Positions 53,796 to 62,696 of a DNA stretch of 64,000 bases are shown here, in pieces (the first letter of the stretch is position 1; each line of letters starts with the position of its first letter). The translations under genes and the position numbers were made by a program. Below the pieces are notes generated by a model, which searched no databases, had not been told where the DNA came from, and was given only the letters and a program-made list of their open reading frames with translations. The stretch lies in contig NZ_JBHSMT010000028.1 in the NCBI RefSeq assembly GCF_042654985.1, forward strand, positions 1 through 64,000, given 5' to 3'. Origin of the DNA: Paraherbaspirillum soli. Lineage in GTDB: Bacteria > Pseudomonadota > Gammaproteobacteria > Burkholderiales > Burkholderiaceae_D.

Positions 53796-54203
53796 ATGTC
53801 AACGACACTCACCTTTGCCCTGATGGATCCCCCTTTCGAAAACGAGCGCAGCACGACGGCGCTGCGTTTGATCGATCTGGCGGTGAAACGCGGTTTCAAC
53901 GTTAACGTGTTTGCCTACGAAGGCGCGGTCTTTTTGCCGTTTGCGAAACAGGCGCAGCACCCGAATGCCGTGCACGGCCGCAGCGTGGAAGAGGAGAACC
54001 ACCCGCTGTCGCGGATCTGGATTGCGGCGCTCATGAACGAGGCCGCCGCCAAGGGCGCAAAAGTGGACTGGGTCAATTGCGGCTTGTGCGTCGACGAGCG
54101 CGGCGCGGGCGAAGCCATTGAGGGCGTGCGCCGGGGCAGTCCCGCAGACTTCTGGAAATTCGCCGAAGGCTCCGACAATACCTTGGTCATCGGTACCAAA
54201 TAG
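53796..54203 (+). CDS. DsrE-family protein 2
   Basis: A 135-residue protein of the same superfamily (TLTFALMDPPFENERSTTAL, then GFNVNVFAYEGAVFLP). It has the pair Cys95 and Cys98 in WVNCGLCVDERG, close to the position of the catalytic Cys in DsrE and TusD. AAGGAGG precedes the start. It is ten bases after the first gene and ten before the third, so the three form one unit. Confidence 0.8.
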   Translation: MSTTLTFALMDPPFENERSTTALRLIDLAVKRGFNVNVFAYEGAVFLPFAKQAQHPNAVHGRSVEEENHPLSRIWIAALMNEAAAKGAKVDWVNCGLCVDERGAGEAIEGVRRGSPADFWKFAEGSDNTLVIGTK

Positions 54204-54212
54204 GAGACCATC

Positions 54213-54593
54213 ATGAAAGTGTTGAATATTGTCGAAGCGGCCTATCGCGGTACTCAGGAAGAGCAGGATGACACCATTATCTGGATCTGCTCGGCGCTGA
54301 AAGGCGCCAATGCCGACATCGATGTGCTCCTGCGCGGCAATGCGGTGAACTATGCGGTGAAGGCGCAGGACGCGAGCGGATTGTCGTTCGGGGGGCAAGA
54401 ACAAACCCAGCCGCCCAAGATCGCCGAGGACCTGGTCTGGCTCAAAGGCAAAGGCGTCAAAATTTACGTGGTCGAAGACGCCTTGCGCGAACGCGGCATC
54501 GACCCCAGCGAGTTGATTGACGGGCTTGACTTCGTTCCACGTAGCAAGGTCGCGAAGCTCTTCGCGGACTATGGTCAGGTTTGGCATTGGTGA
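54213..54593 (+). CDS. DsrE-family protein 3, without the conserved Cys
   Basis: A 126-residue protein with the superfamily pattern (MKVLNIVEAAYRGTQEEQDD, then GVKIYVVEDALRERGI). The only Cys is residue 26, outside the usual catalytic loop, where VKAQDASGLSFGG is found instead. It may be a structural partner in a heteromer with the two upstream proteins, as in DsrEFH where not every subunit has an active Cys. Confidence 0.78.
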   Translation: MKVLNIVEAAYRGTQEEQDDTIIWICSALKGANADIDVLLRGNAVNYAVKAQDASGLSFGGQEQTQPPKIAEDLVWLKGKGVKIYVVEDALRERGIDPSELIDGLDFVPRSKVAKLFADYGQVWHW

Positions 54594-55110
54594 CGTCCGA
54601 CGCTGACTTCCGTGAACTCGCAATGCATCACTCCCATCCTTGTCCCAAACTTCTGAAATCCGACAAGGGGCAATCGTTTGCAGAAACGATACTGCACCTT
54701 GATCGGGAATGAAATGTAACGGACAAATCACACGCCCACCAAATGAGGATGATCTTTGATCCAGGAAAATCAGAGAGAGCTTTATATCGGCATGTGGGAA
54801 AAACCGAGATTTCTCCGAGTCCCGTCACGGTCTCCGGGCCTGACGTCCAGGATTTCATCTCCGGTTATTCGTTGCCCAAAGGATACCTTGGTCCTATACT
54901 GCCGTTCGGATTGAACGCGGCAACTGCCTGCCTTTGTTTGATAGCGTGACACGCATCGTCGAGCATGTTGCGTTGAATGTCAGCTATGCGATGACCAGCG
55001 AAACAATTCCAACCCAGGTCCCGCAGTAGCAAATCAATATCGTCTACGGTGAACAGATCGGATTGATCGACTTAAAGTCGCCCTTACGCGCCGTATAGAA
55101 AGAAAGTTTT
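54594..55110. other. Intergenic, no confident gene
   Basis: About 515 bases. A 68-codon frame at 54743-54949 lacks a ribosome binding site and any recognisable domain. I see no repeat or strong hairpin. Confidence 0.5.
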
Positions 55111-55641
55111 ATGAAGTCAATTAACAGCACCCTGTTTTTTTCAATTGCTCTTGCAATTTCCATTCCGGTTTCCACCGTCTCGGCTACCGACAAAACTATC
55201 GGCGCTCAAGCCTTGAAATTGCTTGAGCCGATTACTGACCGCAAGATCATTGACGGGGAATTGGCGTTCTGGGTAAAAGGCGAACCCGATGAAGGGCGCT
55301 ATACATGGGTAAAAAATAATCCCTCACCCATTTATACGCCACCGAAACAGACGATATATTTTGTGACGAATCTGAATGGCGACAAAGCCTGGTTGCAAAA
55401 CAATGGCCGGCTGATCGAACTTTCGCTCACTGCTAAAAAGGGCAATCCCAAGACCAAGAAGGAAGGCGCCAAATTTAGCCGTACTTTTTCCGGGCTGGGA
55501 TTTACCGAGCGAGCCGAATACACGGTGCAGCAGGTCAATGAGCAAGACGATTGCACCAAAATTTGGTACGACGTGAACCTTGAAGTTACAAAAGACAATC
55601 AAAAAGAATCGAAAGTGGTTCGCTATGGCCTTGGATGCTAG
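55111..55641 (+). CDS. Secreted protein of unknown function
   Basis: A 176-residue protein with a signal peptide (cleavage after STVSA, about residue 25). The mature part is strand-rich, lysine-rich in the middle and ends in a Cys (YGLGC) that could pair with the Cys in NEQDDCTKIWYD. No family recognised. It is 30 bases from the methyltransferase gene and may share its transcript. Confidence 0.65.
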   Translation: MKSINSTLFFSIALAISIPVSTVSATDKTIGAQALKLLEPITDRKIIDGELAFWVKGEPDEGRYTWVKNNPSPIYTPPKQTIYFVTNLNGDKAWLQNNGRLIELSLTAKKGNPKTKKEGAKFSRTFSGLGFTERAEYTVQQVNEQDDCTKIWYDVNLEVTKDNQKESKVVRYGLGC

Positions 55642-55671
55642 GTTGAGCCCACCAAACGAAAGCGAGTCAGC

Positions 55672-56598
55672 ATGAATAGCGAAACCGGCAGCATGGCGCC
55701 AACTGCATGCGATCCTGCGGAGCAACCCGTGACGGCCGGCATCATGCAAGCCGGCCAGCCCAGCCGCAGTGCGTTGACGGTGGCGATGCTGCGGGCGGCG
55801 CATCAATTGCTCGATACGCCCAAGGTGTTTGACGATCCTTTGGCGCTGCGCATATTGGGTGCCGAGCACGAGGCCCAGGTGCGGCGCGATCCGGCAAAAT
55901 TCGATGCCGCGTTTTCACGTGTTTTACGTGCCGCCATGGTGGTGCGCAGCAGGCTGGCGGAAGACGAACTGGCGCGTGCGATGCAATCCGGCGTCAATCA
56001 ATATGTGGTGCTCGGCGCCGGCCTCGATACCTTCGCCTACCGGCATGAGGGGCAGGGCGGGCAGGCGCTACGCGTGTTTGAAGTCGACCACCCGGCTACC
56101 CAAGCCTGGAAGCGCGACCTGTTGCAGCAAAGCGCGCTCGCTGTGCCAAGCTCGTTGACCTTTGTCGCGGTCGACTTCGAGCAAGCCATTTTGTCGGAGG
56201 AGTTGCGCAAAGCAGGTTGCCGGACCGACTTGCCGGTGTTTTTTTCTTGGCTGGGGGTGACGCTTTATCTCAGTCACGCAGCCATCTTCGAGACGCTGCA
56301 ATTTGTGGCGTCGCTGCCGAAGAGCAGCGCGATCGTCTTCGATTACGGTGTGGCAGCCGAATTGCTCAACCCGATGGAACGCATGGGCATGGCGCATTTT
56401 GCCAAGAAATACGCGGCCCAGGGCGAGCCCTGGAAAACCACCTTCGATCCGGCGCTATTGGCCGATGAGCTGCGCGCGACCGGCTTTAGCGAGATCGAAG
56501 ATCTGGGGGCGGCCGAGCTGCAGACACGCTATCTGGCTGATCGTCAGGACGGCTTGCGGCTGGGCGGCGGTACGCGATTGATGCTCGCCCGGGTCTGA
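55672..56598 (+). CDS. SAM-dependent O-methyltransferase, leucine-carboxyl-methyltransferase (LCM) family
   Basis: A 308-residue class I methyltransferase. The SAM-binding motif YVVLGAGLDTFAYR is at 111-124, preceded by RAAHQLLDTPKVFDDPLA and followed by FEVDHPATQAWK (acidic residue after strand 2), typical of the LCM/TIGR00027-like group. Substrates of bacterial members are mostly unknown small molecules or carboxyl groups. It lies about 200 bases upstream of the TOMM precursor on the same strand and might tailor that peptide, but an AT-rich gap with a palindrome separates them. Confidence 0.85.
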   Translation: MNSETGSMAPTACDPAEQPVTAGIMQAGQPSRSALTVAMLRAAHQLLDTPKVFDDPLALRILGAEHEAQVRRDPAKFDAAFSRVLRAAMVVRSRLAEDELARAMQSGVNQYVVLGAGLDTFAYRHEGQGGQALRVFEVDHPATQAWKRDLLQQSALAVPSSLTFVAVDFEQAILSEELRKAGCRTDLPVFFSWLGVTLYLSHAAIFETLQFVASLPKSSAIVFDYGVAAELLNPMERMGMAHFAKKYAAQGEPWKTTFDPALLADELRATGFSEIEDLGAAELQTRYLADRQDGLRLGGGTRLMLARV

Positions 56599-56712
56599 TC
56601 CGGATGGCGTTGAATTCTCAAAATAGAATAAGATCTCTCTTAGCAATATTCCAATTCCACAACTAAATTGCCTGTATTCAATGCTAGGATTCAGGCGGGT
56701 GGCTTTTTATGC

Positions 56713-56740
56713 GAAATTCAAATTAGCTTATTTGAAATTC
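56713..56740. promoter_or_regulatory. AT-rich palindrome upstream of the TOMM precursor
   Basis: GAAATTCAAAT (56713-56723) and ATTTGAAATTC (56730-56740) form an inverted repeat matching at 10 of 11 positions around a six-base centre, 54 bases before the precursor start. It is a candidate operator or promoter-overlapping site for the peptide cluster. Confidence 0.4.
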
Positions 56741-56794
56741 TCATATGGACTCATCCTTCTTTCATAACGCAAATAACGAATAGGGAAGTTAGCT

Positions 56795-56932
56795 ATGGAA
56801 ATCATGATTGAAACAACACAGATCTTCATCACTGATTCGACAGAATCGGAATATCTGCAAGACGACATGAGTGGCGCTCTGGCAGATGTGAGCGTTTCTT
56901 GCTGCACATGTTCCTGCTCTTGCTGCTGCTAA
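56795..56932 (+). CDS. TOMM (thiazole/oxazole-modified peptide) precursor
   Basis: A 45-residue peptide with AGGGAAG eight bases before ATG. Residues 1-30 are an acidic leader (MEIMIETTQIFITDSTESEY, then LQDDMSGALA). Residues 31-45 are DVSVSCCTCSCSCCC: seven Cys (36, 37, 39, 41, 43, 44, 45), four Ser (33, 35, 40, 42) and one Thr (38). This is the substrate type of azoline-forming cyclodehydratases, whose genes follow. The leader probably ends near GALA or ALAD. The core recalls thiopeptide precursors (thiocillin-like Cys/Ser spacing), but no Ser/Thr dehydratase is in the window, so a linear polyazole is more likely. Confidence 0.88.
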   Translation: MEIMIETTQIFITDSTESEYLQDDMSGALADVSVSCCTCSCSCCC

Positions 56933-57144
56933 ATAATTGAATTCAACGGTGGGCAGGTGTCCAGGATGTTGCTGGTGCTGGTCTTGCGCACACCATCGAA
57001 TGCATGTTTTAGCGCAGTTGCCGCTGCAACTCGGCAATGCCGGCGGCGCTTGGGCCAGAGTTTTGCGTCCAGGCTGCCGCCGTCACCCGGATTGACCGGT
57101 GCGGCCAGGCTTGGAGTTTGTTTTCCTGAAAAGATTATTGCGAT

Positions 57145-58119
57145 ATGAATGAACGTTTGTATATTTCGCCGCTGGCGGAAATCACCACCATCGGCGACGA
57201 CAAGATTGTGCTGTCGGTGGTTGGCCGCCGTTTTACCGTGGAAGACCGGGTCGGCATGCTCAAGAGCATCCTGGCCAACGCCGAACAAGGCGTAACGCTG
57301 GCCGCGCTGACCGACCGTCTGTCGGAGAACTTCCCGGCGGAAGCGGTGGAGGCCGCCGTCAAGGCGCTGGTCGATACCAAGGTCCTGGTCAAACGCGATG
57401 GCCGCGCCAGCGGCGACGCCACCCATCAGCACCTGGAACACCGGCGCGAACTCGACGGCCTGATCGCGGCCGAGCAGAAAGCCTCTTACGATCCTGCCAA
57501 TTGGGTACTGGCGCTGGCCGGTTCCGGCGCCTGCGCCGACGCGATTGCCGCCTCGATGGCGCAGCTAGCCGTGCAGGTCGAACGCCTGGGCGAGGATCAG
57601 CCGGTTCCCGATTACGGCGACAAGCGCGCACTGTTGCTGGTGTGTTCGGATTTCGAGAATTTCGGATTTTTCCGCAAGCTCAATGGCAAGGCCGTCGAGC
57701 GCGGCATTCCCAGCCTGTATCTCGGGATCGACTGGGGCACGGTGCAGTGCGGGCCGCTGGTGATTCCGAAGGCGACCGCCTGCTATGAGTGCTACTACCA
57801 TCGGGTGCGCACCACGCGCAAATTCGTGGCCGAGTTCGACGCCCGCAGCAAGCAGGAAAACATTCTGTATCACGCGCTGCCGAGCAAGCTCGCGATCCAG
57901 TTCGGGGTGGCCGAGACTTCGCGCCTGATTCTCCAATTCCTGAGCGGCACGCTGGACAACCTGCATCAAAGCGTGTTCAGCGAGATCGACAGCCTGGCCG
58001 GCGAGATCAACCGCAGCCGCATTCTGCGTCTGCCGCGCTGCCCAGCATGCGGCACCGCCAACACCGCCCGCCCGGTCGGCAGCGTGTTCCAGCAAGCCTT
58101 GCTGCGGCGCAGGGCGTAA
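57145..58119 (+). CDS. TOMM leader-binding protein (RRE plus E1/ThiF-like domain)
   Basis: A 324-residue protein. Residues about 5-90 have the winged-helix RiPP recognition element pattern (DDKIVLSVVGRRFTVEDRV, then a helical segment ending LVDTKVLVKRDG). The rest is an E1/ThiF-like domain with two Zn-binding Cys pairs (CYECYYHR at about 212-219, CPACGTA at about 300-306). It is the partner that binds the precursor leader and activates the YcaO enzyme. It is separated from the precursor by 212 bases and from ycaO by three. Weak ribosome binding site. Confidence 0.88.
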   Translation: MNERLYISPLAEITTIGDDKIVLSVVGRRFTVEDRVGMLKSILANAEQGVTLAALTDRLSENFPAEAVEAAVKALVDTKVLVKRDGRASGDATHQHLEHRRELDGLIAAEQKASYDPANWVLALAGSGACADAIAASMAQLAVQVERLGEDQPVPDYGDKRALLLVCSDFENFGFFRKLNGKAVERGIPSLYLGIDWGTVQCGPLVIPKATACYECYYHRVRTTRKFVAEFDARSKQENILYHALPSKLAIQFGVAETSRLILQFLSGTLDNLHQSVFSEIDSLAGEINRSRILRLPRCPACGTANTARPVGSVFQQALLRRRA

Positions 58120-58122
58120 GCG

Positions 58123-59454
58123 ATGGAGCGCCTGTCCGACGCCGGCCGCCTGGCCCTGATACATCAAGCCCTGGTGCACCGCCGCCACGGCATCATCACT
58201 TCCTTGCTGGAAGAAACCGAACATCCCGACGCCCGCGGTCTGTTCGTCTTTAACGCGCTGATGGTCGACATCAAGGCCATGATGATCGATCCGTCCCGCG
58301 CCAAACCGAACAATCCGACCGCCGACCGCGCCAGCCTGGCCGGTTCGGGCGCGGCCTTCGACCGCACCTCGGCGCTGTGGGCGGCGTTCGGCGAAGCGAT
58401 CGAGCGCTATTCTGCGGCGGCCCATTTCGACGATCAATTGCATTACGCATCGCAGGCGGAATTGGGTCAGGCCGCGGTCGGCCTGGATCAATTCGTGCTG
58501 TTTGCGCCGGCCCAATATGAGGCAGAAGGATTCGAATACCTGCCGGCCGACGCCGATGTGACCCGGGCCTGGGCGCCCGCAGTCGACTTGGCCGATCGGG
58601 CGCGCGAAGCCTACGTGCCGGCGCAAATGGTCTACCTCGGCATGCAGGTCAAGAACAAACGAGAGATCGTGCTGCAATCGTCGTCGACCGGCCTGGCCTG
58701 CGGCATGGATGAGCAAAGAGCGATCCTGAGCGGCTTGTGCGAGGTGATCGAGCGCGACTCCTTCGCCGCGCTATGGCAGATGCGTTATGCGCCGCGCTCG
58801 CTGGCGGTGACCGATGCCACGATGGCGCAGCTGTTGCCCGGCGTGCAGCGCGCGTTGGACCATCCTTCGCTGGAAGTCCGGCTGTGGGACATCAGCACCG
58901 ACATCGGCTTGCCGGTGGTGCTGTGCCTGGCCCGCAGCAAGACCGACGGCACCATGTCGCTGGGCGCCAGCGCCCATCTGCGGGTTGAGCAAGCGATCAA
59001 CAAGGCGGTGATCGAAGCGCTGCACGGCTATGTCTGGGGCAGCTCTATCCTGACGGCCGGCACACCGCTGCCGGAACGCCAGCAGATCAAGAACCCGGGC
59101 GACCATTTCGCTTATTTCCTGGAGCCGTCGCGGCAATCCGCGATGGAATTCTTGTTCAGGAATGCCGACGTGATCCAGAGTTCGGACCCATCGCTGCACC
59201 AGCTCGACGATGTTGCGCAATTGCTGGCCCGGCTCACGGACCTGGGCTATCGCGCGCTGGCAGTCGACGTCACCTCGGCCGACATCGCCAGCCTCGGCTT
59301 TTGCGTGGTGCGCGCCATGATCCCCGGCTTGCATCCGCTGCTGTTCGGCGACGGCATGATCAGCCTCGACCAGCGCCGCTTGGAGCGCGTGGCGGCATAC
59401 TGGGGGCTGGACGCCGTGCCGGAGCCGAATCCAGATCCCCACCCATTTCCATGA
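58123..59454 (+). CDS. YcaO-family azoline cyclodehydratase
   Basis: A 443-residue YcaO protein that uses ATP to cyclise Cys, Ser and Thr to thiazoline and oxazoline. ATP-site motifs are SALWAAFGEAIERYSA (about 85-100), STGLACGM with AILSGLCEVIERD (about 190-215) and EQAINKAVIEAL (about 290-300). The C-terminus is proline-rich (VPEPNPDPHPFP), the PxPxP-type tail seen in azoline-forming YcaO enzymes where it reaches the active site. Together with the upstream leader-binding protein it forms a split C/D cyclodehydratase pair. Confidence 0.94.
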   Translation: MERLSDAGRLALIHQALVHRRHGIITSLLEETEHPDARGLFVFNALMVDIKAMMIDPSRAKPNNPTADRASLAGSGAAFDRTSALWAAFGEAIERYSAAAHFDDQLHYASQAELGQAAVGLDQFVLFAPAQYEAEGFEYLPADADVTRAWAPAVDLADRAREAYVPAQMVYLGMQVKNKREIVLQSSSTGLACGMDEQRAILSGLCEVIERDSFAALWQMRYAPRSLAVTDATMAQLLPGVQRALDHPSLEVRLWDISTDIGLPVVLCLARSKTDGTMSLGASAHLRVEQAINKAVIEALHGYVWGSSILTAGTPLPERQQIKNPGDHFAYFLEPSRQSAMEFLFRNADVIQSSDPSLHQLDDVAQLLARLTDLGYRALAVDVTSADIASLGFCVVRAMIPGLHPLLFGDGMISLDQRRLERVAAYWGLDAVPEPNPDPHPFP

Positions 59455-59463
59455 AAAACGCTT

Positions 59464-60324
59464 ATGAATGACGGTTTACAAGAACTCCTTCCGCCGCAAG
59501 CGATGGCGGGACAATTCGATATCGACGATCCGGTCGATATCCTGCACGAGCAGACCAAGTTCCATCGCGCCACCATGGCGGGCCAGGTCAAGCACATCGT
59601 GCGCTATCTGCGCCATCCGGCCTTTATCGCGCGCGGCGCGGCGGGCTACAACGTATTTACGTCTTGCCCGCGGATCGACTTGCCGGAGCCGACGCTGGAC
59701 ATCGGCAGCCTGGCCGGCGCGATGGCCGACCGCAAAAGCGCGCGCGGCTTTGCCGGCGCGCTCAGCCTGACCGAGCTGTCGAGCCTGCTGCACCATTCGC
59801 TGCGCGTCAATCGTTACAGCAGCAGCAATGCCGCGCCCCACGTCAAGCTGGCTTTTCGCGCTTATCCGTCGCCGGGCGGGCTGTATCCGACCGAGTTTTA
59901 TTTGTTCCTGAATCAGGTCGAAGGCGTCGCGCCCTGCATCGCGCACTACGATGCCCGCGGCCATTGCCTGCGCGTGTTGAAGCCGCAAACCGGCAATGCA
60001 TTCGCCAGCGCCGAGGTGCAGTCGGGCGAATCGGGCATGCAAGCGCCGGTGGTGATCGCGATGACCAGCGTGCCGCAACGCGCCACCGCCAAATACGGCA
60101 GCCGCGGCTACCGGATGGCGCTGCTGGAAGCCGGCCACGCATCGCAAAACCTGTGTCTGGCGGCGCAAGGCCTGGGCCTGGGCTCGCTGGTGTACGGCGC
60201 TTATTACGACGACGAACTGGCGGCACTGCTGGATATCGACGGCGTTACCGAAACGGTGGTGTCGGTCATGTTGATCGGTAAGGAAACGGTCCAGACAGAA
60301 GCGGCAGGCAGCGAGTCGGCATGA
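59464..60324 (+). CDS. SagB-type FMN-dependent azoline dehydrogenase
   Basis: A 286-residue nitroreductase-fold protein. Family motifs are DRKSARGFAG, PSPGGLYPTEFYLFLN (about 135-150) and ALLEAGHASQNLCLAAQGLGLGSLV (about 220-245). SagB/McbC-type enzymes oxidise thiazolines and oxazolines to aromatic azoles with FMN. It is nine bases after ycaO and overlaps the next gene by four bases. Its presence predicts azoles rather than azolines in the product. Confidence 0.93.
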   Translation: MNDGLQELLPPQAMAGQFDIDDPVDILHEQTKFHRATMAGQVKHIVRYLRHPAFIARGAAGYNVFTSCPRIDLPEPTLDIGSLAGAMADRKSARGFAGALSLTELSSLLHHSLRVNRYSSSNAAPHVKLAFRAYPSPGGLYPTEFYLFLNQVEGVAPCIAHYDARGHCLRVLKPQTGNAFASAEVQSGESGMQAPVVIAMTSVPQRATAKYGSRGYRMALLEAGHASQNLCLAAQGLGLGSLVYGAYYDDELAALLDIDGVTETVVSVMLIGKETVQTEAAGSESA

Positions 60325-62696
60325 GTTTGAATCCGATCAAATCGCTGCTGCCGGACAGCGCTGCCGCCGGACATCCGGCTGCGGCCGCACCGAACCTGCG
60401 CTCGACCGCGTTCGACTTGCTGCGCCATGCCGCAGCCGGTCAGCGCGAGCAAGCGCAAGCAGTGCTGGAACAATTGTTCAGTCTGCGCGGGCGCTTTCCC
60501 TCCTATCCGCTATTGCAAGACATCGTGGCCGGCAAGCAGCCGTGCCGCCAGAGCGGGGCGCTATTCGTGCTGGGAGAGCAGCCGCTGACGGCTGTGATGC
60601 AGCGCAATTTCGACGACGCCATCGCTCAATGCCAGGCTTTCCTCGGATTGCCCGTGCCTTGCATCCTGTTGCAATGCAAGGCCGAGAGCCGGGATTTGCA
60701 CTTGACGATCGAGAGTTTTCCGGGGCTGGCGCTGTTGCGCTTGTCGACGCTGTCGCCAGGTTTTCCCGACGATTTGCGCCAGGTTCAGTTTCACGAGATC
60801 GCTCATTGCTTCGTCACTTGCGGCGTGCGCTTGCTGGATGAAGGGCTGGCCCATTTGTTCGCCAGCCGCTTTGCCGGCGCCAGCTTGCCGGCCGCCAACC
60901 TGGATTTGTTGCCATCCATGCGCGCCTTGTTGAGCCGCAGTTCGGACAGCATGTTCGGCGAAAGCGTCGACAGCAATGTGGACGTTTATCGTTCGGCATG
61001 TCGGGTCGGCGCCGATTTGCTGGAATCCATTTTCGCGCTGGGCGGCGCCGAGCGCATCACGCGCCTGTTTGCCGACGTGGCGCGAGCCAGTTCCGAGGCC
61101 CATATCGTGCATCTGGTCGAGCAGGCCAGCGGGCAGTCGTTCCCAGCCCCGATAACAAGCGGCGCGCCGAACGCGGCGCAAGCGGAGCTGATAGCGCAGG
61201 CGCGGGCGGCGATGTTCACCGCATGGATCAACAAGAACCCGGCCGACCTCGACCACAGCATCCAACAACTGGAAGCGGAAGCGGTGTTTTCAGAGCCGGC
61301 CTTGCTCGACAGCCTGATCGGCGCTCAGCTCAACCGCGCGCTGCTGCAAGTGAACTTCGCCACCAAGCCGAGCCGCGAGCAGGAAGCGCATCTGGACATG
61401 TTGCTGAAGGCGGCCGAATGCCTGCCGCCCGGCCGCCTCTGGCTGTGGCGCGGTACCCGGGCGATCCTGGCGATTTTGCTGGCGCGACCCAACATCATCA
61501 AGGTCGCCAGCGCCGGCCAGCAAGCAATCAACGCCTTCAACAAAGCCGTGCAACTGATACCGAACGATCCCGATCTGCTGGTGCAGCATGCGTCGCTGCT
61601 GATGAATGCCCCGGCCGAATACGGCGGCGACCGCGACCTGGGCGTCAGCAAATTGCGGCAGGCGATGCAAGACCCGGTCTATCGCGAGCATGCGCGCCAC
61701 ATCTTGATCGAATACGGCGTAGAGCAGGCCGACCCGGCCGAAGAAGCAGTCGAGCAGACGGCTGAAGTCGCGCCCCCGGTCGTCGACGCACCGCCATTGA
61801 TCGAAGTCGCCGGCCTGGAGCTCAAGTTCTCGCCGGCCTTTACCTTGCAGCCCGGTCCATTCACGCTGAAGCGCGGCGAAAAGATCGCGCTGGTCGGGCG
61901 CAACGGCAGCGGCAAGTCGATGCTGATGGAAACCTTGCTCGGCCTGCGCCAGCCGGACCGCGGCACGATACAACTGCACCTATCCGATGCAAGCCAGCAG
62001 CACAGCGTCGACCGGCGGCAACAGATCGGCGGCTTGCTGCAGGGCGCAGACTTCCCGGCAAAGATAAAAGTGCGCGAAATCATGGCGCTGCATCAAGCCA
62101 TTTATACCCGCACCGAAGCGGCGGTCACCCGTGCGCTGGGCCTGGAAGAATTGGCCGAACGCTTCTGGCAGCAATTGTCGCGCGGTCAAAAGCAGCGTGT
62201 GATGCTGTGGCTGGCGTTGTCCCATGTGCCGCAGCTGGCTTTCCTCGACGAACCCTCGCTGGGCCTGGACGAGTGGTTCTTGCGCGCCTTGCGCGAGCTG
62301 CTGGCCAAGCTGCCGATCAGCCTGCTGATCATTTCGCATATTCCTTCCGACTTGCTGGGCATGGATCGCATCCTGTGCCTGGATGGCGGCAAGATCGTCG
62401 CCGAAGGCAGCCTGGCCGAGCTGATGACGCGCCGCGTCGGCAGCTACAAAGGCCAGGTGCGGCAAGCATTGTCGCCGGAGTCCGAACTGGCCCTGCAAGC
62501 ATTGCCCGACCTGGTCCAGCCGCCGCGCCAGCGTGATGGCGTGTGGGAAATGTACGGCAGCCAAGGCTTCGACAAAACCTTCCGCCATTTCATCGACCAG
62601 CATAGGGTGACGTCCTTCAGCCTGGAGACTGCCTCGGTCGAAGACTTTCTTGCCGACGTTGCGCATGACGATATGCCCATGATTGAACCAAGATGA
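60321..62696 (+). CDS. Fusion of an HExxH metallopeptidase-like domain and an ABC transporter ATPase
   Basis: A 791-residue protein. Residues about 80-270 contain HEIAH (158-162) and, 11 residues on, Glu174 in LLDEGLAH, the HExxH...E ligand set of gluzincin-type zinc peptidases. Residues about 285-470 are helical with TPR-like repeats. Residues about 495-710 are a full ABC ATPase: Walker A GRNGSGKS (526-533), Q-loop Gln574, signature LSRGQ (619-623), Walker B LAFLDEP (639-645), switch His673. The permease is encoded next. One polypeptide would thus join leader removal to export. A catalytic peptidase role is inferred from motif and context. Confidence 0.85.
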   Translation: MSLNPIKSLLPDSAAAGHPAAAAPNLRSTAFDLLRHAAAGQREQAQAVLEQLFSLRGRFPSYPLLQDIVAGKQPCRQSGALFVLGEQPLTAVMQRNFDDAIAQCQAFLGLPVPCILLQCKAESRDLHLTIESFPGLALLRLSTLSPGFPDDLRQVQFHEIAHCFVTCGVRLLDEGLAHLFASRFAGASLPAANLDLLPSMRALLSRSSDSMFGESVDSNVDVYRSACRVGADLLESIFALGGAERITRLFADVARASSEAHIVHLVEQASGQSFPAPITSGAPNAAQAELIAQARAAMFTAWINKNPADLDHSIQQLEAEAVFSEPALLDSLIGAQLNRALLQVNFATKPSREQEAHLDMLLKAAECLPPGRLWLWRGTRAILAILLARPNIIKVASAGQQAINAFNKAVQLIPNDPDLLVQHASLLMNAPAEYGGDRDLGVSKLRQAMQDPVYREHARHILIEYGVEQADPAEEAVEQTAEVAPPVVDAPPLIEVAGLELKFSPAFTLQPGPFTLKRGEKIALVGRNGSGKSMLMETLLGLRQPDRGTIQLHLSDASQQHSVDRRQQIGGLLQGADFPAKIKVREIMALHQAIYTRTEAAVTRALGLEELAERFWQQLSRGQKQRVMLWLALSHVPQLAFLDEPSLGLDEWFLRALRELLAKLPISLLIISHIPSDLLGMDRILCLDGGKIVAEGSLAELMTRRVGSYKGQVRQALSPESELALQALPDLVQPPRQRDGVWEMYGSQGFDKTFRHFIDQHRVTSFSLETASVEDFLADVAHDDMPMIEPR

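Noticed and set aside
54743..54949. 68-codon plus-strand frame
   Set aside because: No ribosome binding site or domain; sits in an otherwise noncoding gap.
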